NCBI RefSeq assembly: GCF_001424945.1
Contig: NZ_LMCW01000023.1
Coordinates: 131,501 to 195,500, forward strand
DNA from: Rhizobium sp. Root1203
GTDB taxonomy: Bacteria; Pseudomonadota; Alphaproteobacteria; Rhizobiales; Rhizobiaceae
Length of the DNA: 64,000 nt
Reading direction: 5' to 3'
The notes under the pieces were generated by a model. That model was not told the DNA's origin. It worked only from the letters and a program-made list of their open reading frames with translations, and did no database searches. Each line of letters starts with the position of its first letter. The first letter of the stretch is position 1. Shown here one piece after another: positions 24,352 to 32,538 of this stretch. The translations under genes and the position numbers were made by a program.

Positions 24352-25958
24352 GGCAGAACCCCGTGCATGAACCAACGCGGTGTGGTGTCACCGGCGTAGT
24401 GGCCTTCGCGGTAAATCCAGAAGCGGTGCCCCTGGTCGTCCTCGACGCGGAAATAATCCCGATCGTCTGCATCCGATCCATCGATCCACCATTCCATGGC
24501 AAGCCGCTCCGGGCCCTCGCTTTTGAGGACACGGTGCCGCATTCGTCGCCAGTGAAAATTGGCAGGGGCTCCATCGGGAACTTCGATGGCGAATGCCTCC
24601 ATCAACTCGGGCGTCTGAAGAAGGCGCAACGGCCTCTCGCTCCTTGAGGGGGGAGGGTTGCCTTGCTGCGCGGTTTGGACCGACAAGGCATCGATTGCCG
24701 GGACGGCAATCGCCGCTCTTTCCGGTACATGGCTTTCACGCAACTGAAAGGACTGCAGGCAATCTGCGCCAAGTCTTGCAGAGACGCGCTCGACGAAGGC
24801 GGCGAGCGATACATCCTTCTCCCGGTGCCCTTCGAAATCGCCTTGCGCCGTATCGAAGCTCTCGTAACGGAGCACATTGATGCGAAGTATTTCGAACCCA
24901 TAGCCGGCATCGAGGTCGTCGTGCACAGCCTGCAGGCGTTCGGAAAAGAGGGCGGCGATGCGTTTCGGTTCGCGCAATGGCTGGGCAGTGCCTGCCGAAA
25001 TGCGGAAGACCCTGCCATCGACGCGGAAGAGAACGAGTTCGAAAACACGGCCTCCGGCGCCTCGCGCTTCGAGCGAGGGCTTCAAAGAGGTGGCAATCTG
25101 GCCGGTGAGCATGAGGATGTCGTCTTCCGCTCCGACCGGTTCGATGAGGCGTCGTTCAGCCGAGAGGCTTGCGACCGGCAGGCGCGGCGATATCGGTTCC
25201 TCGTCCGTGCCGAGCGCCTGATCCAGTCGCAGGAGCAGGCTGGTTCCGAAGCGGCGGGCAAGGGGCGCGCGTGGTGCGCCCATCAGATCGCCGACATATT
25301 TCAATCCCATCTTCGTCAGGGAATCGACTGTTTCTTCAGGAAGGCGGAGCGACGCGACCGGAAGCGGTGCAAGAACCTGTTCGGCTTCATCCGCGGCGAT
25401 AGCGCCGCCCTGGCCAAACCGGCTGGCGGCCCATGATAATCCGGGAGATGAAGAAATGGCGCCGCGTACATCCAGTCCCATCTGCAGGAGCCTGGAGAGG
25501 ATATCCTTGAGAAGCGCCTCTTCGCCGCCGAACAGATGGGCGCAGCCGGTAATGTCCAGAAACAGGCCGTCCTTCCCGTCGAGCGCAACCAGTGGCGTAT
25601 AGCGGTCGCACCAGTCGGCGATCCCCTCAAGGAAGCGCCGGTCGGCAGCAGGATCCTCCTCGATCACATCGATGGTCGGATAGATGGCGCGAGCTTCGGC
25701 GACGCCGAGGTTCTTTTTCAGGCCGATCGTTTCTGCCGCCTCGTCGAGCGCGGCTAACCGCATGGCATTGTTGAGACGAGCGGAGCAGACGATCGGTGGT
25801 GCATCAGGACGACCGCGCGAACGCCAGGAAAGTCCCCATCTCTTTCTGGCGATCCTGTCGGTTTGAAGATGCGGGAAATTGAGCGCCAGAATGCGCTGCG
25901 CGTTCCTCTGGAAAGCGAGTGTCGGCTGATTGGCGGACAGGGAAAAACCGGCGGTCAT
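24348..25958 (-). CDS. imuB: ImuB, Y-family polymerase-like mutasome protein
   Basis: A 536-residue catalytically dead Y-family polymerase that, in Caulobacter and Mycobacterium, bridges DnaE2 and the beta clamp. The fold starts RILALNFPHLQTDRIARKRWG, where true Y-family enzymes have the metal-binding Asp; none is seen. Later landmarks are FLDITGCAHLFGGEEALL, RFGTSLLLRLDQALG and the little-finger region. The ATG at 25958 is the last plausible start before the conserved fold and lies inside imuA, giving a 155-base overlap. The upstream frame to 26120 is a shadow of imuA. Confidence 0.92.
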   Translation of the reverse strand: MTAGFSLSANQPTLAFQRNAQRILALNFPHLQTDRIARKRWGLSWRSRGRPDAPPIVCSARLNNAMRLAALDEAAETIGLKKNLGVAEARAIYPTIDVIEEDPAADRRFLEGIADWCDRYTPLVALDGKDGLFLDITGCAHLFGGEEALLKDILSRLLQMGLDVRGAISSSPGLSWAASRFGQGGAIAADEAEQVLAPLPVASLRLPEETVDSLTKMGLKYVGDLMGAPRAPLARRFGTSLLLRLDQALGTDEEPISPRLPVASLSAERRLIEPVGAEDDILMLTGQIATSLKPSLEARGAGGRVFELVLFRVDGRVFRISAGTAQPLREPKRIAALFSERLQAVHDDLDAGYGFEILRINVLRYESFDTAQGDFEGHREKDVSLAAFVERVSARLGADCLQSFQLRESHVPERAAIAVPAIDALSVQTAQQGNPPPSRSERPLRLLQTPELMEAFAIEVPDGAPANFHWRRMRHRVLKSEGPERLAMEWWIDGSDADDRDYFRVEDDQGHRFWIYREGHYAGDTTPRWFMHGVLP

Positions 25959-26754
25959 GGGGGTTCCATTCCAAAAGAAGGGAGAGGGGAGCCGGATTGC
26001 GGCTCTTCTCCAGGGTAAGGCAAAACACCGGGTTGCCGATGCTGCCGCCCAGCATCGAGCCATCCGGCAAGGGCCGCGCCTGGGCCGGCGCGGGTTCGGC
26101 AAGGAAGCGGAAGAAGGCACTGCTTGCCTCTTCCTCTCCAGCTTGGCGCAATAGGAAAAGCGGGCGCTTGGAGGCCTTTGCCCTCAGGTTCAGACGCCGG
26201 CTTTCCGTCAGGCCGAAATGCTTCGGATTGCCGCGAACCTCCAGAATTGTTGCTGGAAATACGCCGCTTTCGACTGCGGTTTCTGCAAGCCACAGCGCGT
26301 CCTCCAGCTTGCGGGGGCTTGCATGCAGGAATAGTTCCGGCTTCAGGCCGAAATCCCTGATGCCGACGGCATAAGGTCGCCCCGCTTCCATTGAAGAAAC
26401 GGTGTCGGAGATCCAAAGTATCGGCAGAGAAGCGCGCTGGCTTTCTTCATCCTGCCGCTGCAGCATGGAGGCCAGTGCCAGTACGAAGCCGCTGCTTGCG
26501 CCTGCATTGCGCAGCAAATGCGTGCGAACCTCGGTGAGGGCATCCAGCGGCACGCCCCCCTCCATGGCGTCATCGAGTGCGCATATTCCGAGCGGAAGAC
26601 GCAGCGCATTTTCACGTTCTTCGCCAACAAGGTTGCGCTCAGCCAATGCCTGGCTTTCCGCTGCCGCCAAAGTTGGCGCCGGTTTTCCTTCAAGCTTTGC
26701 AATGGTTTCGCGGAGCGCAAAAAGCCGCTCGCGCGTCACGGCCGACTGTGCCAT
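25804..26754 (-). CDS. imuA: ImuA, RecA-like SOS mutasome protein
   Basis: First gene of the imuA-imuB-dnaE2 cassette, 316 residues. The RecA/SulA-like core has LGICALDDAMEGGVPLDALTE, SGFVLALASML, and SLPILWISDTVSSMEAGRPYA; a proper Walker A lysine is not visible. The protein is needed with ImuB for DnaE2-dependent mutagenesis in other species. The C-terminal ~50 residues run in a different frame over the start of imuB, an unusually long overlap. ATG 26754 is chosen because it lies just downstream of the LexA box; frame to 26826 crosses that box. Confidence 0.92.
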   Translation of the reverse strand: MAQSAVTRERLFALRETIAKLEGKPAPTLAAAESQALAERNLVGEERENALRLPLGICALDDAMEGGVPLDALTEVRTHLLRNAGASSGFVLALASMLQRQDEESQRASLPILWISDTVSSMEAGRPYAVGIRDFGLKPELFLHASPRKLEDALWLAETAVESGVFPATILEVRGNPKHFGLTESRRLNLRAKASKRPLFLLRQAGEEEASSAFFRFLAEPAPAQARPLPDGSMLGGSIGNPVFCLTLEKSRNPAPLSLLLEWNPHDRRFFPVRQSADTRFPEERAAHSGAQFPASSNRQDRQKEMGTFLAFARSS

Positions 26755-26776
26755 GACGTTCACTCCACATTCTGAT

Positions 26777-26791
26777 GTTCCTGTTATGTTC
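26777..26791 (-). promoter_or_regulatory. SOS (LexA) box for imuA-imuB-dnaE2
   Basis: GTTC, seven bases, GTTC, the direct-repeat LexA operator of alphaproteobacteria. It lies 22 bases before the imuA start and downstream of a possible -35 (TTGACT, 26823-26818 on the minus strand). This makes DNA-damage induction of the mutasome very likely. Confidence 0.88.
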
Positions 26792-26917
26792 CTATGGATT
26801 CCAGAGCCTGGCTGAAGAGTCAACAACCATTTCCTGTGAATTTATTCCTGTCCTTGATTCCGCTCTCGAAAATCGAATGCAAAGGTTCTATATGGGCCGC
26901 AAAGGAAGGGAATTTTT

Positions 26918-27355
26918 ATGGCCCGCGTAGACCAGAGCGATGATTGGCAGGACCGCCACGCGCCGACAATCAGTACTTTCGAGTCCTTGGCGATGGAGGC
27001 CTATAGCCATCTGCCGGAAGAGTTCCGCGCGCTGACCACCAACCTTACGATTGAGATCGAGGATTTCCCCGACGACGACGTGTTCGAGGACATGGCGCTG
27101 GAAACACCGTTCGACCTGCTCGGCCTCTTCGAAGGCCGCGGCATTTCCGAGCGTTTTACCATGGAAACCGGCGAACTGCCGAACCGAATCCGCCTCTATC
27201 GACGGCCGATCCTGGACTACTGGGCTGAAAATGACGAGACGCTCGGCGATATCATCACGCACGTCCTGATCCATGAGATCGGCCACCATTTTGGGCTGAG
27301 TGACGACGACATGGAGCGGATCGAGGAAAGTGCCGAAGAGGCGGCCGAGCGTTAA
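26918..27355 (+). CDS. Metallopeptidase family protein (minimal zincin, DUF1025)
   Basis: A 145-residue acidic cytoplasmic protein with a zincin signature HEIGHHFGLSDDDM (HExxHxxGxxxxD) close to the C-terminus, where two histidines and an acidic residue would bind zinc. It matches the small PF06262-type family, present in many actinobacteria and rhizobia, whose substrate is unknown. The start follows AAAGGAAGGGAA at a good distance. The gene is divergent from imuA with a 163-base gap that includes the SOS box, so damage regulation in this direction is conceivable but unproven. Confidence 0.85.
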   Translation: MARVDQSDDWQDRHAPTISTFESLAMEAYSHLPEEFRALTTNLTIEIEDFPDDDVFEDMALETPFDLLGLFEGRGISERFTMETGELPNRIRLYRRPILDYWAENDETLGDIITHVLIHEIGHHFGLSDDDMERIEESAEEAAER

Positions 27356-27363
27356 GCGCCAGC

Positions 27364-27570
27364 CTACTGCTCGGACAACTTCATGTCCGGATGATAGTTC
27401 TTGCCTTCCACGTCCTTGACGATCGCCTGAGCGGCAATCACCTGACCCGTCTGCGCGTTGAAGGTCATGGACGGCGAGCCGTGCAGTGCCCAGCCCTTGT
27501 TGAGGGCATCTGTGACGCGGTGGCAGAAAGCGGCGTCGTCCTGGCCGGTCAGAAGGCGGTAAAGCTTCAT
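27364..27570 (-). CDS. DUF1737 domain protein
   Basis: A 68-residue protein of the DUF1737 family, function unknown; residues MKLYRLLTGQDDAAFCHRVT and the GWALHGSPSMTFN and VKDVEGKNYHPDMKL segments are characteristic as I recall them. The ATG at 27570 matches the usual family start. A GTG at 27585, overlapping the stop of the upstream lyase gene as GTGA, would add five residues and is possible by coupling. It ends 8 bases from the convergent zincin gene. Confidence 0.82.
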   Translation of the reverse strand: MKLYRLLTGQDDAAFCHRVTDALNKGWALHGSPSMTFNAQTGQVIAAQAIVKDVEGKNYHPDMKLSEQ

Positions 27571-27581
27571 AAAATCGTCTT

Positions 27582-28490
27582 TCACTTCGCCGTTTGGCGT
27601 TCTGCAATCAGGCGGGCTTTATGAACCAGACTTTCAGCCTGGACAAGATGCAGCCGCTCGATCATCCGGCCATTGGCATTGATGACGTTGAGACCTTCGG
27701 CTGCCGGATCCGCAAAGGCGGCGATAACAGCATTTGCCTCGGCAATCGCGGCCTCGTCCGGCCCGAAATTCCTGTTGGCGGCTTCGATCTGCGCCGGGTG
27801 GATCAGCATCTTGCCGTCGAAGCCCATGGCGCGGGCCTCGGCGCATTCGGCGTCGAAGGCATCAGCTTCGTTGAAATCGTTGAAGACGCTGTCGATTGCG
27901 TCAAGACCATAAGCGCGCACGGCAATGATGACCTGCATCAGCCACGGTACGAGATAGGTGCGGCCCGGCAGTGGCAATACGCCAGTTTCCTTGCGCAGGT
28001 CGTTGAGGCCGACGACGAAGCAGTCAAGCCTGGAGCCCGCGGTTCGTCCGGCTTCGGCGATGGCCGGGGCGTTCAGGATGCCACGCGGTGTCTCGATCAT
28101 AGCCCAGATGCGCAGGTTTTCAGGCGCATCGGCATCGGCGAGAAGGTCGCTGACCGACATGACATTCTGCGGTTCGTCCACCTTCGGCAGTAGCACGGCA
28201 TCGGGTTCCAGCGCCAATATCAGCTCCATGTCGGCCCGGCCGAACGCGGAGGAGACCTCGTTGATGCGTATGATGCGCTCTTTGCCCTCAAGCGGCTTGC
28301 CGGAGAAGAAGGCCCTCAGGTTTTCTCTTGCTTCCACCTTCTTTTCGGGCGCAACCGAATCTTCGAGATCGAAGATCACGGCGTCGCAGTCTAGCAGACG
28401 GGTTTTTTCCAGAGCGCGGACGTTGATGGCGGGAACACTCAACACCGAGCGGCGCAGATTCATGGAACGGGTCAGTGGATTTTGGCTCAT
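27582..28490 (-). CDS. HpcH/HpaI aldolase/citrate lyase family protein (CoA ester lyase)
   Basis: A 302-residue TIM-barrel CoA-ester lyase or thioesterase of the CitE/malyl-CoA lyase family. Motifs are FDLEDSVAPEKK, RINEVSSAFGRADMEL, AMIETPRGILNAPAIAEA (metal-binding Glu), VGLNDLRKETG (metal-binding Asp) and GFDGKMLIHPAQIEAAN. Candidates are malyl-CoA lyase, (3S)-malyl-CoA thioesterase or citramalyl-CoA lyase; sequence alone does not decide. The start ATG 28490 begins at the family's usual MSQNPLTR-like N-terminus; earlier frame is unlikely. DUF1737 is coupled downstream. Confidence 0.88.
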   Translation of the reverse strand: MSQNPLTRSMNLRRSVLSVPAINVRALEKTRLLDCDAVIFDLEDSVAPEKKVEARENLRAFFSGKPLEGKERIIRINEVSSAFGRADMELILALEPDAVLLPKVDEPQNVMSVSDLLADADAPENLRIWAMIETPRGILNAPAIAEAGRTAGSRLDCFVVGLNDLRKETGVLPLPGRTYLVPWLMQVIIAVRAYGLDAIDSVFNDFNEADAFDAECAEARAMGFDGKMLIHPAQIEAANRNFGPDEAAIAEANAVIAAFADPAAEGLNVINANGRMIERLHLVQAESLVHKARLIAERQTAK

Positions 28491-28602
28491 CACGAATGTG
28501 TGCCAAGCTTTGCAGCAGGTGGCAAGACAACAAAAAGCCATGCTTACCTTGCAGAGAAGGAAGCGAAGGACCACATTCCTTTCCGAAGAAAGGTCTACAC
28601 AC

Positions 28603-28845
28603 ATGCAGAATATCCGTTCCATCTTCCTTATGCTCTCAGGCGTCACCCTCTTTGTCGCTTTGGCGTTCCTCACTTTTTCGGTGACGCTCGCTGTCGGCGG
28701 TATTCTTACGGTGCTCATGGTGGGCCGCGCGCTTTCGCTGAAGATGAAACCGGCACCGGTTCGCGCCCAGGCGCGGCGCAAGCCCCATTCCGGCGCCGAC
28801 ATGCGCATCTGGAATGATGGGCGCGGCACGATCATCGATCTCTGA
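28603..28845 (+). CDS. Small membrane protein, hypothetical
   Basis: An 80-residue protein with a hydrophobic stretch from about residue 7 to 45 (one long or two short transmembrane segments), followed by a basic, soluble tail ending RIWNDGRGTIIDL. The start has AAAGGT at a suitable distance. It is divergent from the CoA lyase gene and not recognised as any named family. The tail motif WNDGRGTIIDL looks conserved in style (functional rather than random), which supports reality. Confidence 0.65.
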   Translation: MQNIRSIFLMLSGVTLFVALAFLTFSVTLAVGGILTVLMVGRALSLKMKPAPVRAQARRKPHSGADMRIWNDGRGTIIDL

Positions 28846-28960
28846 CCGTTGTTCGTACGCATTTAAATTTTCCGATGCTGTCGGCTCGATCGTTTCCCAT
28901 GCGTCTTTGAAGGGGCAAGGCTTTTGCCTGCTTCAAAAATCAAGCGAATGGAGGACGAGC

Positions 28961-29389
28961 ATGGATACCCAACCACAGCCCAGCCAAATGACGTTGCCAC
29001 CGGTCAAGAACGGCCTGTTGCCTTACGTCACGGTCGAAGGCGCCCTGAAGGCCGCTGAATTTTACAAGCGTGCTTTCGGCGCAGAAGAAGCATTCGTCGT
29101 TCCTGTCGATGAAAACGGCAGGACGATGCATGTCCACCTTTATGTGAACGGCAGCTCGCTCATGCTGAGCGATGCCTATCCCGAGCATGGACATCCCTTC
29201 CAGAAGCATCAGGGCTTCACGCTGCAGCTCGTCGTCGATGACATCGATTTCTGGTGGGATCGTGCGGTGGCAGCGGGGGCGGAGGTCGTCATGCCTGTTG
29301 AACTGATGTTCTGGGGCGATCGTTATGGCCAGCTTCGCGATCCGTTCGGCGTCAGCTGGGCGATCAACGCACCAGTTAAGGCAGTATAG
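28961..29389 (+). CDS. VOC family protein (PhnB-like)
   Basis: A 142-residue protein of the vicinal oxygen chelate/glyoxalase superfamily, single domain pair. LPYVTVEGALKAAEFYKRAFGAEE, MLSDAYPEHG and the C-terminal MFWGDRYGQLRDPFGVSWAI are typical of the PhnB-like subgroup; substrate unknown. The ATG at 28961 has GGAGGA upstream. The frame upstream to 28814 overlaps the previous gene and is not used. It stands alone before leuD. Confidence 0.88.
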   Translation: MDTQPQPSQMTLPPVKNGLLPYVTVEGALKAAEFYKRAFGAEEAFVVPVDENGRTMHVHLYVNGSSLMLSDAYPEHGHPFQKHQGFTLQLVVDDIDFWWDRAVAAGAEVVMPVELMFWGDRYGQLRDPFGVSWAINAPVKAV

Positions 29390-29519
29390 CGTAATGCGGC
29401 CGGCCGCGTCGAATTCGTGCGTGGCCGGACGCCTCATGCAAATTTTCCTTCATTTCGGCGGAAAACTGGACTAAACGCTGATCAACAAAACTATGTCTGC
29501 TGATATTGGAGGCCAGGCC

Positions 29520-30128
29520 ATGGACAAATTCGTAAAGCTGACGGGCGTTGCCGCCCCTCTGCCGGTCGTCAACATCGACACCGACATGATCATTCCGAAG
29601 GACTACCTGAAGACGATCAAGCGCACCGGCCTCGGCACCGGTCTCTTCGCGGAAGCCCGTTACAATGAGGACGGGTCGCTGAACCAGGACTTCGTGCTCA
29701 ATAAGCCGGCGTATCAGAACGCCAAGATCCTCGTTGCCGGCGATAATTTCGGCTGCGGCTCCTCGCGCGAGCATGCGCCGTGGGCGCTTCTCGATTTCGG
29801 CATCCGCTGCGTCATCTCGACGAGCTTTGCCGATATTTTCTACAACAACTGTTTCAAGAACGGCATCCTGCCGATCAGGGTCAGTCAGGAAAACCTCGAC
29901 AAGCTGATGGACGACGCGTCACGTGGCTCCAACGCGATCCTGACGGTCGATCTCGAAAACCTGGAAATCACCGGCCCGGACGGCGGCTCGATCAAGTTCG
30001 ACCTCGACGAGTTCAAGCGCCACTGCCTGCTGAATGGTCTCGATGACATCGGCCTGACGCTTGAAAAGGGCAAGTCGATCGACAGTTTCGAAAAGTCGAA
30101 CTCCGCATCGCATCCGTGGGCGGCATAA
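29520..30128 (+). CDS. leuD: 3-isopropylmalate dehydratase small subunit
   Basis: LeuD and LeuC isomerise 2- to 3-isopropylmalate in leucine synthesis; the iron-sulfur subunit leuC is not in this window. The 202-residue protein has VVNIDTDMIIPKDYLKTI, GDNFGCGSSREHAPWALLDFG and SFADIFYNNCFKNGILP, the aconitase swivel-domain signatures. The start has GGAGG 8 nt upstream. A terminator follows 26 bases after the stop, so it is transcribed singly and not with leuB, 1.2 kb away. Confidence 0.97.
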   Translation: MDKFVKLTGVAAPLPVVNIDTDMIIPKDYLKTIKRTGLGTGLFAEARYNEDGSLNQDFVLNKPAYQNAKILVAGDNFGCGSSREHAPWALLDFGIRCVISTSFADIFYNNCFKNGILPIRVSQENLDKLMDDASRGSNAILTVDLENLEITGPDGGSIKFDLDEFKRHCLLNGLDDIGLTLEKGKSIDSFEKSNSASHPWAA

Positions 30129-30153
30129 GTCGTCTACATAGCATTGCATTGTC

Positions 30154-30178
30154 AAAGCCGGGTTTTCGCCCGGCTTTT
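30154..30178 (+). terminator. Rho-independent terminator after leuD
   Basis: AAAGCCGGG, TTTTCG loop, CCCGGCTTT, followed by further T: 9-bp stem. It also separates leuD from the convergent dehydratase gene. Confidence 0.88.
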
Positions 30179-30192
30179 CTTTGGAGCGGCCC

Positions 30193-31149
30193 CTAAAGCA
30201 GCCGTTCCTTCCACATCGTCAGCTTTTCCACCGAAACGCCGATACCGCCGCAGACTTCGATCAGCGGATTGCTGAATCGTTCGAGAATGCCGGGATGAGC
30301 ATCCGCAACCGCCAGTGCCGCGCCGCAGGCGGGCTCTACCAGGATGCGATAGGTATCGGCAAATTTCAGGCAGGCGGCGACGGCTTCCGCATCTGTGACT
30401 GTCACGCTTTCGATCGGGTGATGCTTCGGCAGATCGAATACATGCTGCGCAACCTGGCGCGCGCCGAGAGAACTGGCGATCGAGGTGATTGCGGGTAGGG
30501 TGATGCGCTCGCCTGCAGCGATGCTGGCATGGAACGATGCGGCGCCCTCGGTCTCGACGGCGATAACTGGCACATGCGAGAGCCCGTTTCTCCCAAGCCC
30601 GGCGACAATCCCTGCAAGCAGGCCACCGCCGCCGACGCTGGCGACGACGCAGTCAAAGTCGGCGCCCTTGGCCACAACTTCATCGATCAGCGTGCCGTGG
30701 CCTTCCCAGAGAAGCGGATGATCGAAGGGGTGCACATATGCGGCTTTTCGCGCATCGGCGAGCTTGATTGCATGGGCATTGGCCTCGTCGAAGACGGATC
30801 CATACACAACAACCGCCGCGCCGGTCGCTTCGATCGATCGCTGAACCTCCTCGGACGTCGTTTCCGGCACAACGATCGTGACCGGTACGCCCAAGACGCG
30901 CCCGGCGTGGGCAGCAGCGATGCCGGCATTGCCGCCGGATGCGCAGAAGATCTCCCGTGCGCCGTTCTCGACCTCGTGCTGGCACAGTCTACCGACGCCG
31001 CGCAGTTTGAAACTGCCTGCCGGCTGAAGGGCATCGAGCTTCAGCCAGAGCGGCCTGTCGCTGGCGCTGTAGCCTGCGGCGGTGCGATAGAGCGGGGTGT
31101 CGATATGGAGAGGTGCAGCGGGCATTGACGATATCCAGATAGCGGGCAT
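30193..31149 (-). CDS. Pyridoxal-phosphate serine/threonine dehydratase family protein
   Basis: A 318-residue fold-type II PLP enzyme, related to L-serine/threonine dehydratases. The PLP lysine is in AGSFKLRG near residue 48, FCASGGNAGIAAAHAG binds substrate, and SVGGGGLLAGI is the glycine-rich phosphate loop. It lacks a regulatory ACT domain, as in catabolic forms. The start is uncertain: ATG 31149 is used, ATG 31125 is equally good and gives an N-terminus more like relatives. The precise substrate cannot be named. It lies between leuD and leuB on the opposite strand. Confidence 0.85.
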   Translation of the reverse strand: MPAIWISSMPAAPLHIDTPLYRTAAGYSASDRPLWLKLDALQPAGSFKLRGVGRLCQHEVENGAREIFCASGGNAGIAAAHAGRVLGVPVTIVVPETTSEEVQRSIEATGAAVVVYGSVFDEANAHAIKLADARKAAYVHPFDHPLLWEGHGTLIDEVVAKGADFDCVVASVGGGGLLAGIVAGLGRNGLSHVPVIAVETEGAASFHASIAAGERITLPAITSIASSLGARQVAQHVFDLPKHHPIESVTVTDAEAVAACLKFADTYRILVEPACGAALAVADAHPGILERFSNPLIEVCGGIGVSVEKLTMWKERLL

Positions 31150-31303
31150 GATAATTTCTTGTTACCCGCCCGCGCCCTGCGGTCAACTCACGTATATTGA
31201 ACGCAATGCGGTCGCCAACCGTACCGAATCGGCCTGTTGCTCGCTTGAAATGCCGTTTCCCCAGGGCTAATAAGCCGCAACTTGTTTTTCTGCGGAGGGT
31301 TTC

Positions 31304-32416
31304 ATGACAGCGCGCAATCTTTTCCTGCTGCCGGGCGACGGCATCGGTCCCGAGGCCATGGGCGAGGTCCGCAAGATCATCACCTATATGAATGAGGCGA
31401 TGAATGCCGGATTCGTCACCGACGAGGGCCTTGTCGGGGGCAGCGCCTATGATGCGCACGGTGCCGCGATCTCCGAAGCCGACATGCTGAAGGCGCTGGC
31501 CGCCGATGCGGTCCTGTTCGGCGCCGTCGGCGGTCCGAAGTGGGATAGCGTTCCCTATGAGGTTCGCCCGGAAGCCGGCCTTCTGCGCCTGCGCAAGGAC
31601 CTGCAACTGTTTGCAAACCTGCGTCCGGCCATCTGCTACCCCGCGCTCGCCGCGGCTTCGTCTCTGAAGCCGGAGCTGGTCGAGGGTCTCGACATCCTCA
31701 TCATCCGCGAGCTTACGGGCGGCGTCTACTTTGGTGAGCCCAAGGAGATCATCGATCTCGGCAACGGCCAGAAGCGTGGCATCGATACGCAGGTGTATGA
31801 CACCTACGAAATCGAGCGTATCGCCGGCGTCGCCTTTGAAATGGCGCGCACCCGCGGCAATCGCGTCTGCTCGATGGAAAAGCGCAACGTCATGAAGTCC
31901 GGCGTGCTCTGGAACCAGGTCGTTACCGAAACGCACAAGGCGAAGTATTCGGACGTGCAGCTCGAGCATATGCTGGCGGATGCCGGCGGCATGCAGCTCG
32001 TTCGCCAGCCCAAGCAGTTCGACGTCATCGTGACCGACAATCTCTTCGGCGACATGCTTTCCGACGTCGCTGCGATGCTGACGGGCTCGCTTGGCATGCT
32101 GCCGTCCGCTTCGCTCGGTGCACCTGATGCAAAGACCGGCAAGCGCAAGGCGCTGTACGAGCCCGTACACGGTTCGGCGCCTGACATTGCCGGCAAGGGC
32201 GTTGCCAATCCGATCGCGATGATCGCCTCCTTCGCCATGTGCCTGCGCTACTCCTTCAATCTGGTGACGGAAGCCGACAACCTGGAAAAGGCGATCGCAA
32301 ACGTGCTCGACAAGGGCATCCGCACTGCCGATATCATGGCCGAAGGAGCCAAAAAGGTTGGCACCGTCGAAATGGGCGAAGCGATCCTTTCCGAGTTCAA
32401 GTTGCTTTCTGCCTGA
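31304..32416 (+). CDS. leuB: 3-isopropylmalate dehydrogenase
   Basis: LeuB (370 residues) oxidatively decarboxylates 3-isopropylmalate with NAD in leucine synthesis. LFLLPGDGIGPE, RELTGGVYFGEP, DNLFGDMLSDVAAMLTGSLGMLPSAS and YEPVHGSAPDIAGKG match the family. GGAGGG precedes the ATG. A parS-like site begins directly after the stop codon and a terminator follows. Confidence 0.97.
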   Translation: MTARNLFLLPGDGIGPEAMGEVRKIITYMNEAMNAGFVTDEGLVGGSAYDAHGAAISEADMLKALAADAVLFGAVGGPKWDSVPYEVRPEAGLLRLRKDLQLFANLRPAICYPALAAASSLKPELVEGLDILIIRELTGGVYFGEPKEIIDLGNGQKRGIDTQVYDTYEIERIAGVAFEMARTRGNRVCSMEKRNVMKSGVLWNQVVTETHKAKYSDVQLEHMLADAGGMQLVRQPKQFDVIVTDNLFGDMLSDVAAMLTGSLGMLPSASLGAPDAKTGKRKALYEPVHGSAPDIAGKGVANPIAMIASFAMCLRYSFNLVTEADNLEKAIANVLDKGIRTADIMAEGAKKVGTVEMGEAILSEFKLLSA

Positions 32417-32432
32417 TATTTCACGTGAAACA
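32417..32432. other. parS-like centromere site (ParB binding)
   Basis: TATTTCACGTGAAACA differs from the bacterial parS consensus TGTTTCACGTGAAACA at one base and contains the 12-bp perfect palindrome TTTCACGTGAAA. It starts at the base after the leuB stop. ParB would bind it for chromosome segregation. It is the only near match that I found in the window. Such sites cluster near the replication origin, so this window may be origin-proximal. Confidence 0.7.
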
Positions 32433-32439
32433 GGTTTCA

Positions 32440-32472
32440 GGCCCTCCCCGTCGCCAGATGCGGAGGGCCTTT
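32440..32472 (+). terminator. Terminator after leuB
   Basis: GGCCCTCC (32440-32447) pairs with GGAGGGCC (32462-32469), then TTTGC. The T-run is short. It lies a few bases beyond the parS-like site. Confidence 0.7.
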
Positions 32473-32538
32473 GCATTGAAGCGATCGGCTGTCACGCCTA
32501 TGTGCATTTCTGCACCGGATTGAAACCAGCGGAGTGCC

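Noticed and set aside
30989..32476. 495-codon antisense frame over leuB
   Set aside because: Shadow of leuB, no ribosome-binding site and histidine/arginine-rich content.
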